From NCBI RefSeq assembly GCF_022170785.1, contig NZ_CP081870.1:1228001-1292000 (forward strand): a DNA stretch of 64,000 nucleotides, in the 5' to 3' direction. Positions 8,293 to 17,736 of this stretch are shown in pieces. A model generated the notes under the pieces. It ran no database searches. It was not told the origin of the DNA and was given only the letters and a program-made list of their open reading frames with translations. Origin of the DNA: Rossellomorea marisflavi. Lineage in GTDB: Bacteria > Bacillota > Bacilli > Bacillales > Bacillaceae_B. Numbering within the stretch: position 1 is the first letter of the stretch; the number at the start of each line of letters is the position of its first letter. A program made the translations under genes and the position numbers.

Positions 8293-8309
8293 TTTCTGCT
8301 TTTATCATG

Positions 8310-8342
8310 AAAAGATCCCCGGTTTCGGGGGTCTTTTTTTTG
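8310..8342 (+). terminator. Terminator of the cold-shock gene
   Basis: Stem AAGATCCCC / GGGGGTCTT with a short loop, followed by eight T. Confidence 0.85.
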
Positions 8343-8570
8343 TTTTAAATCACCAAGCATCCTCCGCATGATAGGTAATTTTCGACAGCAAATTTCCCCG
8401 GAAATATACAGAGATGGTGGGAAATTTGTATGTGACAGTTAGATGAACATACTTCTTTCCTGAACGTTATTGCGATATAATAGCTAAATTGACCAAATGA
8501 TGCCTGTTCACGACAAAAATGGGTATAGTAAACGGTAATACAAGATACGACAGAAAGGTAGTAAGAAAAT

Positions 8571-10769
8571 ATGAAAAAAAGCTGGAATATATTCTCGCGG
8601 GACGGAAGAAATCTTGTTACGAACTATGTAGCCCTCATCGTAATCGGTGGGTTGATGATCCTCCCGTCCCTCTATGCATGGTTAAACATCGAAGCATCAT
8701 GGGATCCGTACGGAAAGACCGACCAACTTCCCGTAGCGGTCGTCAATGAAGATGAGGGAGCGACCATCAGGGATGAATCAATTGATGTCGGCGGAGACCT
8801 CGTCAAAGAGTTGAAGAAAAACGATGATATGGACTGGCACTTTGTCAATCGAGAGAAGGCCATGGACAAAGTAGAATATGGTGACTATTTCGCCGTCATC
8901 GCCATTCCGAAGGACTTCTCTCAAAAGCTGTCGACTGTTATTGAAGATAAGCCCGAGAAAGCGAAACTTGAGTACTATGTGAATGAAAAAATCAACGCCA
9001 TCGCCCCAAAGATCACGGAAAAAGGCGCAGGGGCCATTGTTGATAAAATCACTAGTTCATTCATTTCGACTGTGAACGAAACGATTTTTGATATGTTCAA
9101 TGAGCTTGGACTGGAAATCGAAGGCGATCTTCCTGATATCAAGAATTTCGAAAACTATGTGTTCGAAGCAGAAGAAAGGCTCCCTGAAATCGGGAAGACC
9201 TTAAATGACTCACTCTCCGATGCCCAAAAGGCACAGGGAATGATCGACGATGCCCAAAGTATGATCCCGGAAGCAAGTCGGGTGACCAATGAAGGGTTGG
9301 AAACCATCGATAATACAACAGCTTTCCTTGATAAGGCCGAAAAACGATTGGATGAAATTGCTCCTCAGGTACAAAAAGACCTTGAGCAGGCTCAAAGCAC
9401 CTCCAAGAAAATCAATGATTTCCTTCAAAGCGTGCAGACATCCGACATCGACCTGAGTCAAGGGGACACCATTTCGAATGATGTCCAAAAACAAGTGGAT
9501 TCGACCATTCAAAACATTGAGGCCATCGAGTCAAGCCTCCAGCAAGTAAAAGAGCAGAACCCTCCACCGCAAGAAGGGGAGGAGACTCAAAATGAAGAGG
9601 CCCAGCAAAACCAGGAGCAGATTGATCAAGCTCTTGAACAATTGGGTCAAGTGAAGAAACAACTTCAACAGGTCCAATCGGATGGGGCCAAGATCAACGA
9701 CTTCCTTTCCGGAAAACAGAAGGAAGTGGATGATGTCATCAACGGAATCCAAGAGCGTTCTGCTGAGACAAGTGCCAACATCGATGCGTTCGTGAAAGAA
9801 TACAACAATAACATCGAACCGGCTGTCCGCTCAGAAGTGGCGAGCGCCAAAAAGACGCTGAGCGATGCCCGTTCCATTTTAGTGGATATCCAATCTACTA
9901 TTCCTGAAGTCGAAAAAATACTCTCCAGCACTGAAGGGAATCTTTCAGACGGTGAGAAAACCTTGAAAGATGTGTTGGGTGAATACCCGTATGTGAACAC
10001 TAAAGTAAACGAGCTCGCAGATCGGATCAGGGAAATCCAAGGTGAGACAGACATCAATGAAATCATCAAGCTCCTTAAAAATGATCCGAAATTGGAGAAA
10101 AGTTTCTTTGAAGAACCTGTGAAAATGAACAAAAACAGCCTGTATCCTATTCAGAACTATGGTACGGCCATGACGCCATTCTATACGGTCCTTGCTATTT
10201 GGGTAGGAGGTCTGCTCCTCATCTCCCTTCTCGCAACTGACGTGATGGAGGGCATTCCTGACCTTAAGGAAAGACATATCTACTTTGGTAAGCTGATGAC
10301 CTTCATGTCAATCGGGTTCATCCAGACAATCATCGTCACCTTGGGGGATATCTTCCTTCTCGGTGTAGACATCTCGTCACCAGGGTGGTTCGTATTATTC
10401 GGCCTATTGATCAGTGCGGTGTTCATCACAATCGTCTACACGTTTGTATCGGTGTTCGGAAACGTCGGTAAAGCACTGGCCATCGTCCTACTTGTCCTGC
10501 AGATCGCAGGATCAGGTGGTACGTATCCGACTCCATTGCTACCTGGGTTCTTCCAGATGATCCACCCATTCCTGCCGTTCTCCTATGCGATCGACCTCAT
10601 GAGGGAAGCGGTAGGCGGAATTGTCTGGGAGCGTGTCACAAAAGATATCTTGTTCCTAGTCCTCTTCTGGGCCATTGCAATCTTCATGGGCACGTTCCTG
10701 AAACAACCACTGAGCAAACGAACCAAAGCCTTCATGAAAAAATCGAAGGAATCTGGATTGTTCCATTAA
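8571..10769 (+). CDS. YhgE/Pip-family membrane protein
   Basis: 732 residues. There is one N-terminal membrane helix (residues ~20-40). A Pip/YhgE N-domain follows (LPVAVVNEDEGA, then DYFAVIAIPKDFS). Residues ~190-480 are a long extracytoplasmic coiled-coil region rich in Q and E. An ABC-2-like block of about five helices ends the protein (from ~530, with PFLPFSYAIDLMREAVGG). The family includes the phage-infection protein Pip and, more distantly, the type VII component YueB/EsaA. This protein is shorter than EsaA, and no other secretion gene is next to it, so YhgE is preferred. Exact role unknown. TATAAT at 8476-8481 may be its -10 box. Confidence 0.85.
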   Translation: MKKSWNIFSRDGRNLVTNYVALIVIGGLMILPSLYAWLNIEASWDPYGKTDQLPVAVVNEDEGATIRDESIDVGGDLVKELKKNDDMDWHFVNREKAMDKVEYGDYFAVIAIPKDFSQKLSTVIEDKPEKAKLEYYVNEKINAIAPKITEKGAGAIVDKITSSFISTVNETIFDMFNELGLEIEGDLPDIKNFENYVFEAEERLPEIGKTLNDSLSDAQKAQGMIDDAQSMIPEASRVTNEGLETIDNTTAFLDKAEKRLDEIAPQVQKDLEQAQSTSKKINDFLQSVQTSDIDLSQGDTISNDVQKQVDSTIQNIEAIESSLQQVKEQNPPPQEGEETQNEEAQQNQEQIDQALEQLGQVKKQLQQVQSDGAKINDFLSGKQKEVDDVINGIQERSAETSANIDAFVKEYNNNIEPAVRSEVASAKKTLSDARSILVDIQSTIPEVEKILSSTEGNLSDGEKTLKDVLGEYPYVNTKVNELADRIREIQGETDINEIIKLLKNDPKLEKSFFEEPVKMNKNSLYPIQNYGTAMTPFYTVLAIWVGGLLLISLLATDVMEGIPDLKERHIYFGKLMTFMSIGFIQTIIVTLGDIFLLGVDISSPGWFVLFGLLISAVFITIVYTFVSVFGNVGKALAIVLLVLQIAGSGGTYPTPLLPGFFQMIHPFLPFSYAIDLMREAVGGIVWERVTKDILFLVLFWAIAIFMGTFLKQPLSKRTKAFMKKSKESGLFH

Positions 10770-10773
10770 TGCA

Positions 10774-10811
10774 AACAGCCGCAACGAGAAATCGTTGCGG
10801 CTGTTTTTTTG
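10774..10811 (+). terminator. Terminator of the YhgE-like gene
   Basis: Perfect 14-bp stem (AACAGCCGCAACGA and its complement) around GAAA, then a T run. Confidence 0.93.
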
Positions 10812-10813
10812 TG

Positions 10814-11048
10814 TCTGGCACCGAATGCAATGCTGGTGCCAGGCACAAAAAGGGGAAAAGGTGCCAGGCACAAAAAGGGGAAAAGGTGCCAGGCACAAAA
10901 AGGGGAAAAGGTGCCAGGCACAAAAAGGGGAAAAGGTGCCAGGCACAAAAAGGGGAAAAGGTGCCAGGCACAAAAAGGGGAAAAGGTGCCAGGCACAAAA
11001 AGGGGAAAAGGTGCCAGGCACAAAAAGGGGAAAAGGTGCCAGGCACAA
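10814..11048. repeat. 25-bp tandem repeat array built on the palindrome GGTGCCAGGCAC
   Basis: Eight identical 25-bp units start at 10835 and recur every 25 bp to 11034, followed by a partial ninth (11035-11048). Each unit is GGTGCCAGGCAC plus AAAAAGGGGAAAA. An inverted partner, GTGTCTGGCACC at 10811-10822, precedes the first unit and can pair with it. No spacers vary between units, so this is not a CRISPR. It fills the convergent gap between the YhgE-like gene and the P450 gene. Read on the minus strand each unit is a short hairpin followed by T- and C-rich DNA, so it may reinforce termination or bind a protein. Open frames through it are translation artefacts. Confidence 0.95.
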
Positions 11049-11055
11049 TACATGT

Positions 11056-11094
11056 GCAAAAAAAGAGAAGCGGCCAAATGACCAGCTTCTCTTT
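11056..11094 (-). terminator. Terminator of the P450 operon
   Basis: Ten-bp stem (AAAGAGAAGC / GCTTCTCTTT, 11062-11071 and 11085-11094) with a T run when read on the minus strand. Confidence 0.85.
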
Positions 11095-11111
11095 CAGTCC
11101 AAGATGATGCT

Positions 11112-14100
11112 TCACGCACCGGCCCAGACATCTTTGCCGTAGCGCCCTTCTTTTTCGAGGGTTTGAAGCCAGTCGAGGGCTTCCTGCTGGGTGGTGTTGT
11201 AAAGCGTTTGGTAATTCTGTTGCAGGGTGGTTTCGACATCCGGTGCCATCTTGCTGCCATCTCCGCAGATGTAGAGATGGCCATCTTCTTTTAGAAGAGG
11301 GAGGATAACATCGGCATTTTCAGCAATTGCGTGTTGCACGTAGCGTTTGTCTTCGCCCGGGCAGCGGGAGAAGGCCGTGTGCAAGGTGACGAGTCCTTCT
11401 GTTTCAGCCACTCGCAGTTCGTCTTCGTAAAGGAAGTCGTGCTGTGGATTTCGGCATCCGAAGTAAAGATGGGCCTGACCCAATGTTTGGCCTTGTTCCT
11501 TACGATGACGTCTTTCCTGGATGAATCCTCGGAATGGGGCGATGCCCGTTCCTGGCCCTACCATGACAATCGGTGCTTCGCTTCGTTCAGGAAGCTGGAA
11601 GTTGGATTGCGGTGTGTGGATGAAGCAGGCGATTTTATCCCCGGTGCTTCGGCCGGCAAGGTAGTTGGAGGCGATTCCGGCATATTCGCCTTTTCCGCTC
11701 CAGGATGCTCCGCGGACGACGCTCACGGTGAGACTTGCTTTTCCTTCATGGTGGGAAGGCGAGCTTGAAATTGAATAGTATCTCGGTTTAAGCGCCGGTA
11801 GTAATGATAAGAATTGTCCGAACGGTATTTCGCATGCCATGTATGATTCTACAAGATCGAGCATGGTCAAGCGCTTCGTCAACACTTCATTCTTATAGGT
11901 GGTATCTTCGAGCAGGGCCTCCAGTTCAACGACGTGTGGAGGACAGACCGTCGTGGCTGCAAGGGCACGGATTTGTGCGCGTGTTGCAGGCTCCTGCATC
12001 TCGACGTGATTGGCAAGGAGCTCGGATATTTTCACCGGCATGCCTGAAGGAAGATGGGAAGTTGTACTGCTTCCTCTGTTCAGTTGAACATAATCATCAC
12101 CGTTCAGGGCGAAGCGTTCAAGTACGCGTTCAATCAGTGCAGGTGGATTTTCAGGCAGCACGGCGATATGATCTCCTTCACGATAGCTGACTCCTGCTGG
12201 CAGGGATACTTCGATGTGACGTGTGCTACGTCCGCTCTCTTCATGAAGCAATTCCCGATTGTCACTAACCACTGCCGTGAATGCGTGATGTTCACGGGCG
12301 ACAGGAGTATGGCTGACGTGACTCACATACTCGAGTGAGACTCCGGTATCTGTATTCTGATCTCCTGGGAGTTCATGGTCGAAAGCGTCTGCGAGGGCAG
12401 GCCAGAGGTCCTCTTTCCACACATCATACTGGCCTTCAAAATCATCACTTGCATCGCCGAAGCCTGGGCTTGTCAGCCTGATGCCTCCGCCTTCCGCAAG
12501 TTTTTCATCGATGAAGAAGGGAATGCGCTGATACGTGTTGGCCCAGTTTTTGTCCCCGCATCCGAACACGGAATAGTGGACCTGTTCTGTGGTAGGGGAG
12601 GTTTCGAGCCAAGATACGAATGCATCCGCATTATCAGGGGCGTTCCCGTTATAGGATGCAGAGGCGATGAGCACGGCACCTTGGTCCGGCAGGCCGTTGC
12701 TATATTCATTCAGTGGGGCCGTTTCTACCTCGAAGCCGAGTCGTCTACCTTTCTCGGCGAGCTCCCTGGCAATCCCTTCTGCCGTTCCCATATTGGAACC
12801 GTACAGCACAAGAAGGGGGGTTCCGTGTGAGTCGATTACTCCTGTGTCATCTTCCTTCTGCTCTTCTTCAGGTGTGCTTGTTGCCACTGAAAGGGGAACG
12901 GATCCCTCTCTTGGTTTTACTTGCATGGTCAGGCCATCAGGTTTCAGGGTCAATGCTTCCTTTATAGACAGTACGTAGTCTTCGTCCTCGATGAAATCGA
13001 AGTGTTGGATGACCATGGCCAGTACCAATACGGCTTCATGCATGGCGAATTGTTGTCCGATGCATGCACGTTGTCCATTCCCGAACGGTTTGAATGCATG
13101 ATGAGGGACATCGGCTGGATTTTCGAATCGTTCCGGTACAAAGGATTCGACGTCGTCTCCCCAGACAGACGCATCGCGGTGAAGCTGTGGTGATAGGATG
13201 GTGAACTCATCACCTGCAGACACGGCGTAACCTCCAGGAAGGGAAGTATCTTCTTTGGCGTAAAGGGTGAACGCTGGTGCTGTCGGCCATAGTCGCAGTG
13301 ATTCATTCAGGATCATTTTCACGTACTTGAGTTGCTTGACCTGTTTGTAATCGGGGATGCCTCCGCCTGTGACGCGATCAACTTCGTCCTGAGCTTTCTT
13401 GAGGACTTCCGGGTGCTTCATAAGATAGTACAGAGTGAAAGAAAGCAGGCCGCTCGTCGTTTCGTGGCCGGCAATCAGGAACGTGATGATCTGGAAGCGG
13501 ATGTTCTCATCACTAAGAGCTTCTCCCGTTTCAGGATCGACTCCTTTCAGCATATGGGATAGAAGATCATCTTCCCCTTGATCGCCGTTTTGTTTCCGCT
13601 CGGCAATCAAACTGTCGACGATGGAGAACATGTACTGAATATCTTCTTTGAACTGACGTTTATTCTTGATCATGAGTTTATCCTGGATACCGAGGCGCTG
13701 GTTCTGATTCATCGCTTCATCGAGTGCACGGACCATGGAGTCGACGAATGGATGGGAATCTTCTCGGTAGAAGCTATTGAATCGGAAGTTGAAGCCGCAT
13801 AGTCCGATGGTGTCTAGTGTCAGACGGGTCATGTCTTCAGGGATATCGACGGCTTCCCCCGGATTCAATCGTGCCCATTTTTGGATAAGCTGGGTGGCAA
13901 TGTCGACCATTTTTGCGTGGTACCCTTTCATTGCCTGTTGGCTGAAGCTCGGGAGGAGGATATTATGGGCTTTCCTCCAGTTCGTCTCGGTTGTTTCACT
14001 GGTGAAGAGGCCGTCGCCGCCAAAAGCTCGGACTTTTTGGAGGGCAGGCCCCACTTTTTTATCAAATTGTTTTTCATTGCAGATGGCTTTGACGAATTCA

Positions 14101-14270
14101 GCCCCGGATACGAATGTGCTTTTATGTCCTGGGAACTGGAACTGATAGATCGGTCCGAGCTCCTGAGAAAGTTTGATAAAGGATTGGACCGGCTTTTCCC
14201 GGTCGATGAGCGGCAGGCTGCCGAGCGGTCCATAGGTTCGTGCGAAAGGGTAACTGGTTGATTGGGTCAT
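11112..14270 (-). CDS. Self-sufficient cytochrome P450 / NADPH-P450 reductase (CYP102 family, BM3 type)
   Basis: 1052 residues, close to the 1049 of BM3. The P450 half (to ~470) has GDGLFTS (the Phe87 position of BM3), the I-helix AGHETTSGL and the haem-ligand loop [10 protein letters not shown]. An FMN domain follows from ~485 ([11 protein letters not shown]), then an FAD/NADPH reductase domain with RYYSISSSP and [12 protein letters not shown]. It hydroxylates or epoxidises fatty acids near the omega end in the cytosol. At the sites equivalent to BM3 Arg47 and Tyr51 it has His49 and Phe53, so anchoring of the substrate carboxylate may differ. The gene follows its TetR regulator on the same strand with a Bm3R1-type operator between them, as in B. 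subtilis fatR-cypB. Confidence 0.96.
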   Translation of the reverse strand: MTQSTSYPFARTYGPLGSLPLIDREKPVQSFIKLSQELGPIYQFQFPGHKSTFVSGAEFVKAICNEKQFDKKVGPALQKVRAFGGDGLFTSETTETNWRKAHNILLPSFSQQAMKGYHAKMVDIATQLIQKWARLNPGEAVDIPEDMTRLTLDTIGLCGFNFRFNSFYREDSHPFVDSMVRALDEAMNQNQRLGIQDKLMIKNKRQFKEDIQYMFSIVDSLIAERKQNGDQGEDDLLSHMLKGVDPETGEALSDENIRFQIITFLIAGHETTSGLLSFTLYYLMKHPEVLKKAQDEVDRVTGGGIPDYKQVKQLKYVKMILNESLRLWPTAPAFTLYAKEDTSLPGGYAVSAGDEFTILSPQLHRDASVWGDDVESFVPERFENPADVPHHAFKPFGNGQRACIGQQFAMHEAVLVLAMVIQHFDFIEDEDYVLSIKEALTLKPDGLTMQVKPREGSVPLSVATSTPEEEQKEDDTGVIDSHGTPLLVLYGSNMGTAEGIARELAEKGRRLGFEVETAPLNEYSNGLPDQGAVLIASASYNGNAPDNADAFVSWLETSPTTEQVHYSVFGCGDKNWANTYQRIPFFIDEKLAEGGGIRLTSPGFGDASDDFEGQYDVWKEDLWPALADAFDHELPGDQNTDTGVSLEYVSHVSHTPVAREHHAFTAVVSDNRELLHEESGRSTRHIEVSLPAGVSYREGDHIAVLPENPPALIERVLERFALNGDDYVQLNRGSSTTSHLPSGMPVKISELLANHVEMQEPATRAQIRALAATTVCPPHVVELEALLEDTTYKNEVLTKRLTMLDLVESYMACEIPFGQFLSLLPALKPRYYSISSSPSHHEGKASLTVSVVRGASWSGKGEYAGIASNYLAGRSTGDKIACFIHTPQSNFQLPERSEAPIVMVGPGTGIAPFRGFIQERRHRKEQGQTLGQAHLYFGCRNPQHDFLYEDELRVAETEGLVTLHTAFSRCPGEDKRYVQHAIAENADVILPLLKEDGHLYICGDGSKMAPDVETTLQQNYQTLYNTTQQEALDWLQTLEKEGRYGKDVWAGA

Positions 14271-14302
14271 GTGGTCATGGCACCTCTTTCATTGAATTTG
14301 AT

Positions 14303-14324
14303 GCGGAATGAATATTCATTCCGC
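14303..14324. promoter_or_regulatory. Bm3R1/FatR-type operator, perfect palindrome
   Basis: A 22-bp perfect palindrome with core CGGAATGAATATTCATTCCG. As I recall it, the B. megaterium Bm3R1 operator is CGGAATGAACGTTCATTCCG, which differs only in the central two bases. It touches the stop codon of the repressor gene and lies 33 bp before the P450 start. Confidence 0.85.
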
Positions 14325-14903
14325 TTACGGTTTAATAAGTTGAATCGCATTCCAAAGGCTTTCCTCCACATCAAGAAGCAGAGAAGCATCCGGTGTGATA
14401 TCGCCCGTTTCTACGATTCTTTGAAGCTCTAGAAACGCTCCGTAAATAATAGAGAAGAGCACGGGAGAAGGCAGGGGTTTCAGTTCCTCTTGTGTTTTGC
14501 CCCATTCGAAGAACTGTCCGAGCAGATCGGTAAGCTCGCTGAAGCAATCCAAACTGTCCCTGTTCAGGAAGTGCGCATGGCTATGCATCTTGATGAAATA
14601 AAGAGCATGGGGGTTACACGTCGTAAACGAAATCATGGAGCTGAAGATATGGTGAAATTGCTCCCGGATGGATGACGAGTACGGGTAATCTGAACGCAGG
14701 GATTCCGTGAATCGGGTGACATTATCTTGGAAGAGATGGTTGCCGAGGACTTCCTTATTTTCAAAGTAGCGGTAAATCGTCCCGGCTCCGACTCCTGCTT
14801 CTGTGGCGATCATCGGAATGGTGGTGGCATCGAAGCCTCTTTCTGAGAAGATTTTCAGGGCACCATGGATGATGCTCTGTCGCTTGGTGAGTGTGGCAGT
14901 CAT
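14325..14903 (-). CDS. fatR: TetR-family repressor of the CYP102 gene (FatR/Bm3R1-like)
   Basis: 192 residues from ATG 14903, which has GGGGTG upstream; a GTG at 14912 would add three residues. The N-terminal TetR helix-turn-helix is clear (ALKIFSERGFDATTIPMIAT, then GAGTIYRYFENKE). The C-terminal half is the helical ligand and dimer domain. In Bacillus the orthologue is released from DNA by fatty acids or their acyl-CoA, inducing the P450. The call rests on family, on the identical gene order with the CYP102 gene, and on the near-identical operator. Confidence 0.85.
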   Translation of the reverse strand: MTATLTKRQSIIHGALKIFSERGFDATTIPMIATEAGVGAGTIYRYFENKEVLGNHLFQDNVTRFTESLRSDYPYSSSIREQFHHIFSSMISFTTCNPHALYFIKMHSHAHFLNRDSLDCFSELTDLLGQFFEWGKTQEELKPLPSPVLFSIIYGAFLELQRIVETGDITPDASLLLDVEESLWNAIQLIKP

Positions 14904-15103
14904 TGGATGCACCCCGTTTCTGAATTTGAATTTCTCTGGGGAAGACGCCCATTACGTAATAGTGTATACCTTTAGGATGGGGAATCTCAATCAAGCATTG
15001 GACCCATAATATATGACGATTTGGTCAAATTTGGGCAGGAAGTTGGGGAGCATTCAGCATTCGCTGTACGGAATCCATTCTTAGAAAGAATTTCTTGAAT
15101 AAG

Positions 15104-15134
15104 GAAAAAAGGAGGGAGACGGGTCTCCTTCCTT
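15104..15134 (-). terminator. Terminator of the natRK transcript
   Basis: On the minus strand a GGAAGGAGA / TCTCCCTCC stem (one mismatch) is followed by six T. It starts directly after the kinase stop codon. Confidence 0.7.
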
Positions 15135-15135
15135 G

Positions 15136-16113
15136 TCAGTGAATGGCGGGGAATTTAAGTTTCGTTTCAAAACGTTGACCTCTATGGATGAAATCAAGGA
15201 AACCATTGTAGTCTTTTACGATATCCTTGATCACCTTCGTGCCGAGTCCATGATGATCCCCCGATTTTGTCGTGATTCCCTCTTGTTGATAGATTTTATC
15301 AAGAATCGGACCGGGGATCGTTCGGCAGTGGTTTTCTACCTTCAGGATATAAAAACCGCTCCGTTTGTGAAATTGAAGGGTGACGGCACCCTGCTCTCCG
15401 GTTTCTTCCTGCCACTCCACTGCAGCATCGATGCCGTTCGAGAGAAGGTTTCCGAGTAAGGCGACCAGTTCTTTATCAGTCATGGGCATGGTTGAAAGGG
15501 GAAGGTCCGTATCATACACGATGTTCAAACCGGCATTGGACGCATCCCTGTACATCTGATGTAGGATGCCGGCGATGCTGCCCCGTTCTCCTTTAATGGA
15601 GAGATTGGTCTTTTCGTAGCCATCCACAAGATCATCAAGGTATTCTTTTGCTTTCTCTGCTTCCTGGTGGTCAAGCATATAGTGAATGGCAGAGATATGC
15701 TTCAGGAAGTCATGACGTTCGCTCCGGACGATCCGGAACGTTTCATTCATATGGCTGCGTTCTTTAGCGAAACCGTCTCGCTCATTCAACAGTCCGGACA
15801 GAACATGGGAAGTGTACATCCGGATCCATTCGAGGCCGATGAAGCAGATAAGAAGGGGAAGGTTCCAATAACCGGAATCCAAGGCGAAACGGGGGACAAT
15901 CAGAAGAATTTGAATAAGGTAGAAAGCACCGTTCAGTTGATAGCCAAGCGATGGAGCTGGATGCTTTCTCGCAACCCAGTAAACGACTGCCAGGGTCAGG
16001 AGCGCAGCGGGCAGTTCAATTGTCATCCAGGGGGATGCCGACAGTAACCCCTGGATATGGATGAAACCGAGGACCGTGATGATTCCCCAGTGGATAAACG
16101 ATTTTTTCATCAT
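15136..16113 (-). CDS. natK: Sensor histidine kinase NatK-like
   Basis: 325 residues. Four or five hydrophobic segments fill the first ~110 residues, with little outside the membrane. A dimerisation segment follows, with SERHDFLKHISAIHYML (His is the likely phospho-acceptor). The GHKL ATPase has NLLSNGIDAA as N box and GLGTKVIKDIV as G box. This is the SpoOB/AgrC-like kinase class that pairs with LytTR regulators. It lies 10 bp after the LytTR regulator and divergent to natAB. In B. subtilis NatK-NatR control the sodium ABC exporter NatAB, and all four partners are present here. Confidence 0.83.
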   Translation of the reverse strand: MMKKSFIHWGIITVLGFIHIQGLLSASPWMTIELPAALLTLAVVYWVARKHPAPSLGYQLNGAFYLIQILLIVPRFALDSGYWNLPLLICFIGLEWIRMYTSHVLSGLLNERDGFAKERSHMNETFRIVRSERHDFLKHISAIHYMLDHQEAEKAKEYLDDLVDGYEKTNLSIKGERGSIAGILHQMYRDASNAGLNIVYDTDLPLSTMPMTDKELVALLGNLLSNGIDAAVEWQEETGEQGAVTLQFHKRSGFYILKVENHCRTIPGPILDKIYQQEGITTKSGDHHGLGTKVIKDIVKDYNGFLDFIHRGQRFETKLKFPAIH

Positions 16114-16123
16114 GGTACACCTC

Positions 16124-16822
16124 TTAAAAGTAATGCTCTTGCAGGAAATCGACCTTTTCCTTTGTGATCATGGCCTGTTCACCGATTCCTTCGAATGTGA
16201 TGACGTACGAATTCTTCGCGTATAATGAAAAGTTCTTCACATAATGGATGTTGATGATGAAAGATCGGTGAGACCGGATAAAGTCGCGCTCCCTCAGTTC
16301 TCCTTCTAGTTCATTGAGGGTGAGATACGTTTTGATCTGTTCGCTCCTCGTGTAAATGGTGGTGGAACGTCCGGAACGTTCGATGAAGATGATGTCCTTC
16401 TTCTGGACAATATGGATGTTGTTCTTTTGTTTCAGGTACAGCCTACCTGTCATCTCGGCGGATTTGGACTTCTCCATGAGCCGCTGCACCGATTGCTGGA
16501 GACGCTCCTTAGAGTACGGCTTCATAATGTAATCGTGCACGTTCAGTTCGAAGGCGTGAACGGCATATCCGCTGTTCGCCGTTACAAAAATGACGGCAAT
16601 GCTCAGGGCATGGGAATGGATGATATCCGCCAGTTCATAGCCTGATAGATGAGGCATTTCAATATCGCAGATCAGTAGATCAACTGTTTCTTTTTTTATT
16701 TGTTCATAGGCTTCTTCGGCCGAAGTGGTGGAGAATACGATGTCCGCTCCTTCCACACCTGATACGATGACCTGAAGCTTATCAAGATCGATGACCCGAT
16801 CGTCAACAAGACCAATTTTCAT
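16124..16822 (-). CDS. natR: LytTR response regulator NatR-like
   Basis: 232 residues. The receiver domain (1-120) has the acidic DD near the start, the phospho-acceptor in LLICDIEMPH and Lys in YIMKPYS. The LytTR DNA-binding domain (~130-232) has the typical FIRSHRSFIIN motif. It is first in the natR-natK transcript, divergent from natA. Two direct ACGAC repeats 21 bp apart in the shared upstream region are a good candidate binding site. Confidence 0.85.
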   Translation of the reverse strand: MKIGLVDDRVIDLDKLQVIVSGVEGADIVFSTTSAEEAYEQIKKETVDLLICDIEMPHLSGYELADIIHSHALSIAVIFVTANSGYAVHAFELNVHDYIMKPYSKERLQQSVQRLMEKSKSAEMTGRLYLKQKNNIHIVQKKDIIFIERSGRSTTIYTRSEQIKTYLTLNELEGELRERDFIRSHRSFIINIHYVKNFSLYAKNSYVITFEGIGEQAMITKEKVDFLQEHYF

Positions 16823-16889
16823 AGCGATCGCCTTTCATATGGATTTCTTTGTCCATTTTACCATTTTAAAGAGGGGTTTTGGCATTTTT

Positions 16890-16915
16890 ACGACATAAAA
16901 TGGAACATTCACGAC
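16890..16915. promoter_or_regulatory. Candidate NatR site: direct repeats two helical turns apart
   Basis: ACGAC at 16890-16894 and 16911-16915 are 21 bp apart start to start, in similar context (TTTTTACGAC and CATTCACGAC), between natR and natA. LytTR regulators usually bind such direct repeats. Confidence 0.4.
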
Positions 16916-16983
16916 CACTCCGGAGACGATGTGCGATTTCCTTAGTAAGATAAACACAAGAAACCAAACAAGGAGCGGTGAAG

Positions 16984-17736
16984 ATGATTGAAATCAATGA
17001 GGTCACAAAGAAATTCCAAGATAAGAAAAAGTCCATCACGGCACTGAAGCATGTGAGCTTTACCATCGGGAAGGGAGATACGGTTGGATTACTCGGAGAG
17101 AACGGGGCCGGCAAGACGACCCTTCTGCGTACGATTGCAACCCTTCTCGAACCGACTGATGGCACAGTGACGGTAGGGGGCTACGATACAGTCAAAAGCC
17201 CGGATCAAATCAAGCGGAAAATCGGCGTTCTCTTTGGCGGGGAGACCGGCTTGTATGATCGTCTCACGGCGAAAGAAAATCTTGAGTACTTCGCGAGCCT
17301 GTACGGGATGAGCAAGCACGATACGAAAGTCAGGGTCGATGAGCTTGCCAGGATGTTCGGCATGAGGGACTATCTCGGACGGAAAGTCGGAGGGTTCTCA
17401 AAGGGGATGCGCCAGAAGGTGGCGATTGCACGTACCTTGATCCATGATCCAGATATCATCCTTTTCGACGAACCGACGACGGGCCTTGATATTACGTCTT
17501 CCAATGTGTTCCGTCAATTGGTCCATCAGCTTAAACGGGACGGAAAGACGATCATCTTCTCGAGTCACATCATGGAAGAAGTCACGATGCTTTGCGACAA
17601 GGTGGCGATGGTCCATAAAGGTGAACTCGTCTATCATGGACAGCTGGAAGATCTCTACGCACAAGAAAACAGTCGCGATCTGAACTTCATCTTTATGAGC
17701 AAACTCGTGAGGGGAGATGAGTACCATGCTTCTTAA
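16984..17736 (+). CDS. natA: ABC transporter ATP-binding protein NatA-like
   Basis: 250 residues. Walker A is GENGAGKTT, the signature is SKGMRQKVAIAR, Walker B is DIILFDEPTTGLD, and the H-loop is SSHIMEE. ATG 16984 lies 8 bp after AGGAG; the GTG at 16978 is too close. It energises the NatB permease, with which it overlaps. NatAB of B. subtilis exports sodium ions; the set of four Nat genes here supports the same role, though exact substrate is inferred. Confidence 0.87.
   Translation: MIEINEVTKKFQDKKKSITALKHVSFTIGKGDTVGLLGENGAGKTTLLRTIATLLEPTDGTVTVGGYDTVKSPDQIKRKIGVLFGGETGLYDRLTAKENLEYFASLYGMSKHDTKVRVDELARMFGMRDYLGRKVGGFSKGMRQKVAIARTLIHDPDIILFDEPTTGLDITSSNVFRQLVHQLKRDGKTIIFSSHIMEEVTMLCDKVAMVHKGELVYHGQLEDLYAQENSRDLNFIFMSKLVRGDEYHAS

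Noticed and set aside
8571..10769. YueB/EsaA component of the type VII secretion system that could serve the LXG toxin
   Set aside because: It shares the Pip/YhgE superfamily, but it is too short, and no yukE, yukD, yukC or yukBA genes adjoin it; YhgE is the simpler call.
10835..11048. CRISPR array
   Set aside because: Units are strictly tandem with no unique spacers, the repeat is only 25 bp in total, and no cas gene is near.
10656..11284. Several open frames on both strands with repeated CARHKKGKRCQAQ-like or FPLFVPGTFSPFC-like peptides
   Set aside because: They are translations of the 25-bp tandem repeat in different frames; no ribosome sites, and they overlap strong terminators and the P450 gene.
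11331..14261. Many plus-strand open frames of 75-150 codons
   Set aside because: All are antisense to the intact 1052-codon P450 gene and lack ribosome sites or family features.
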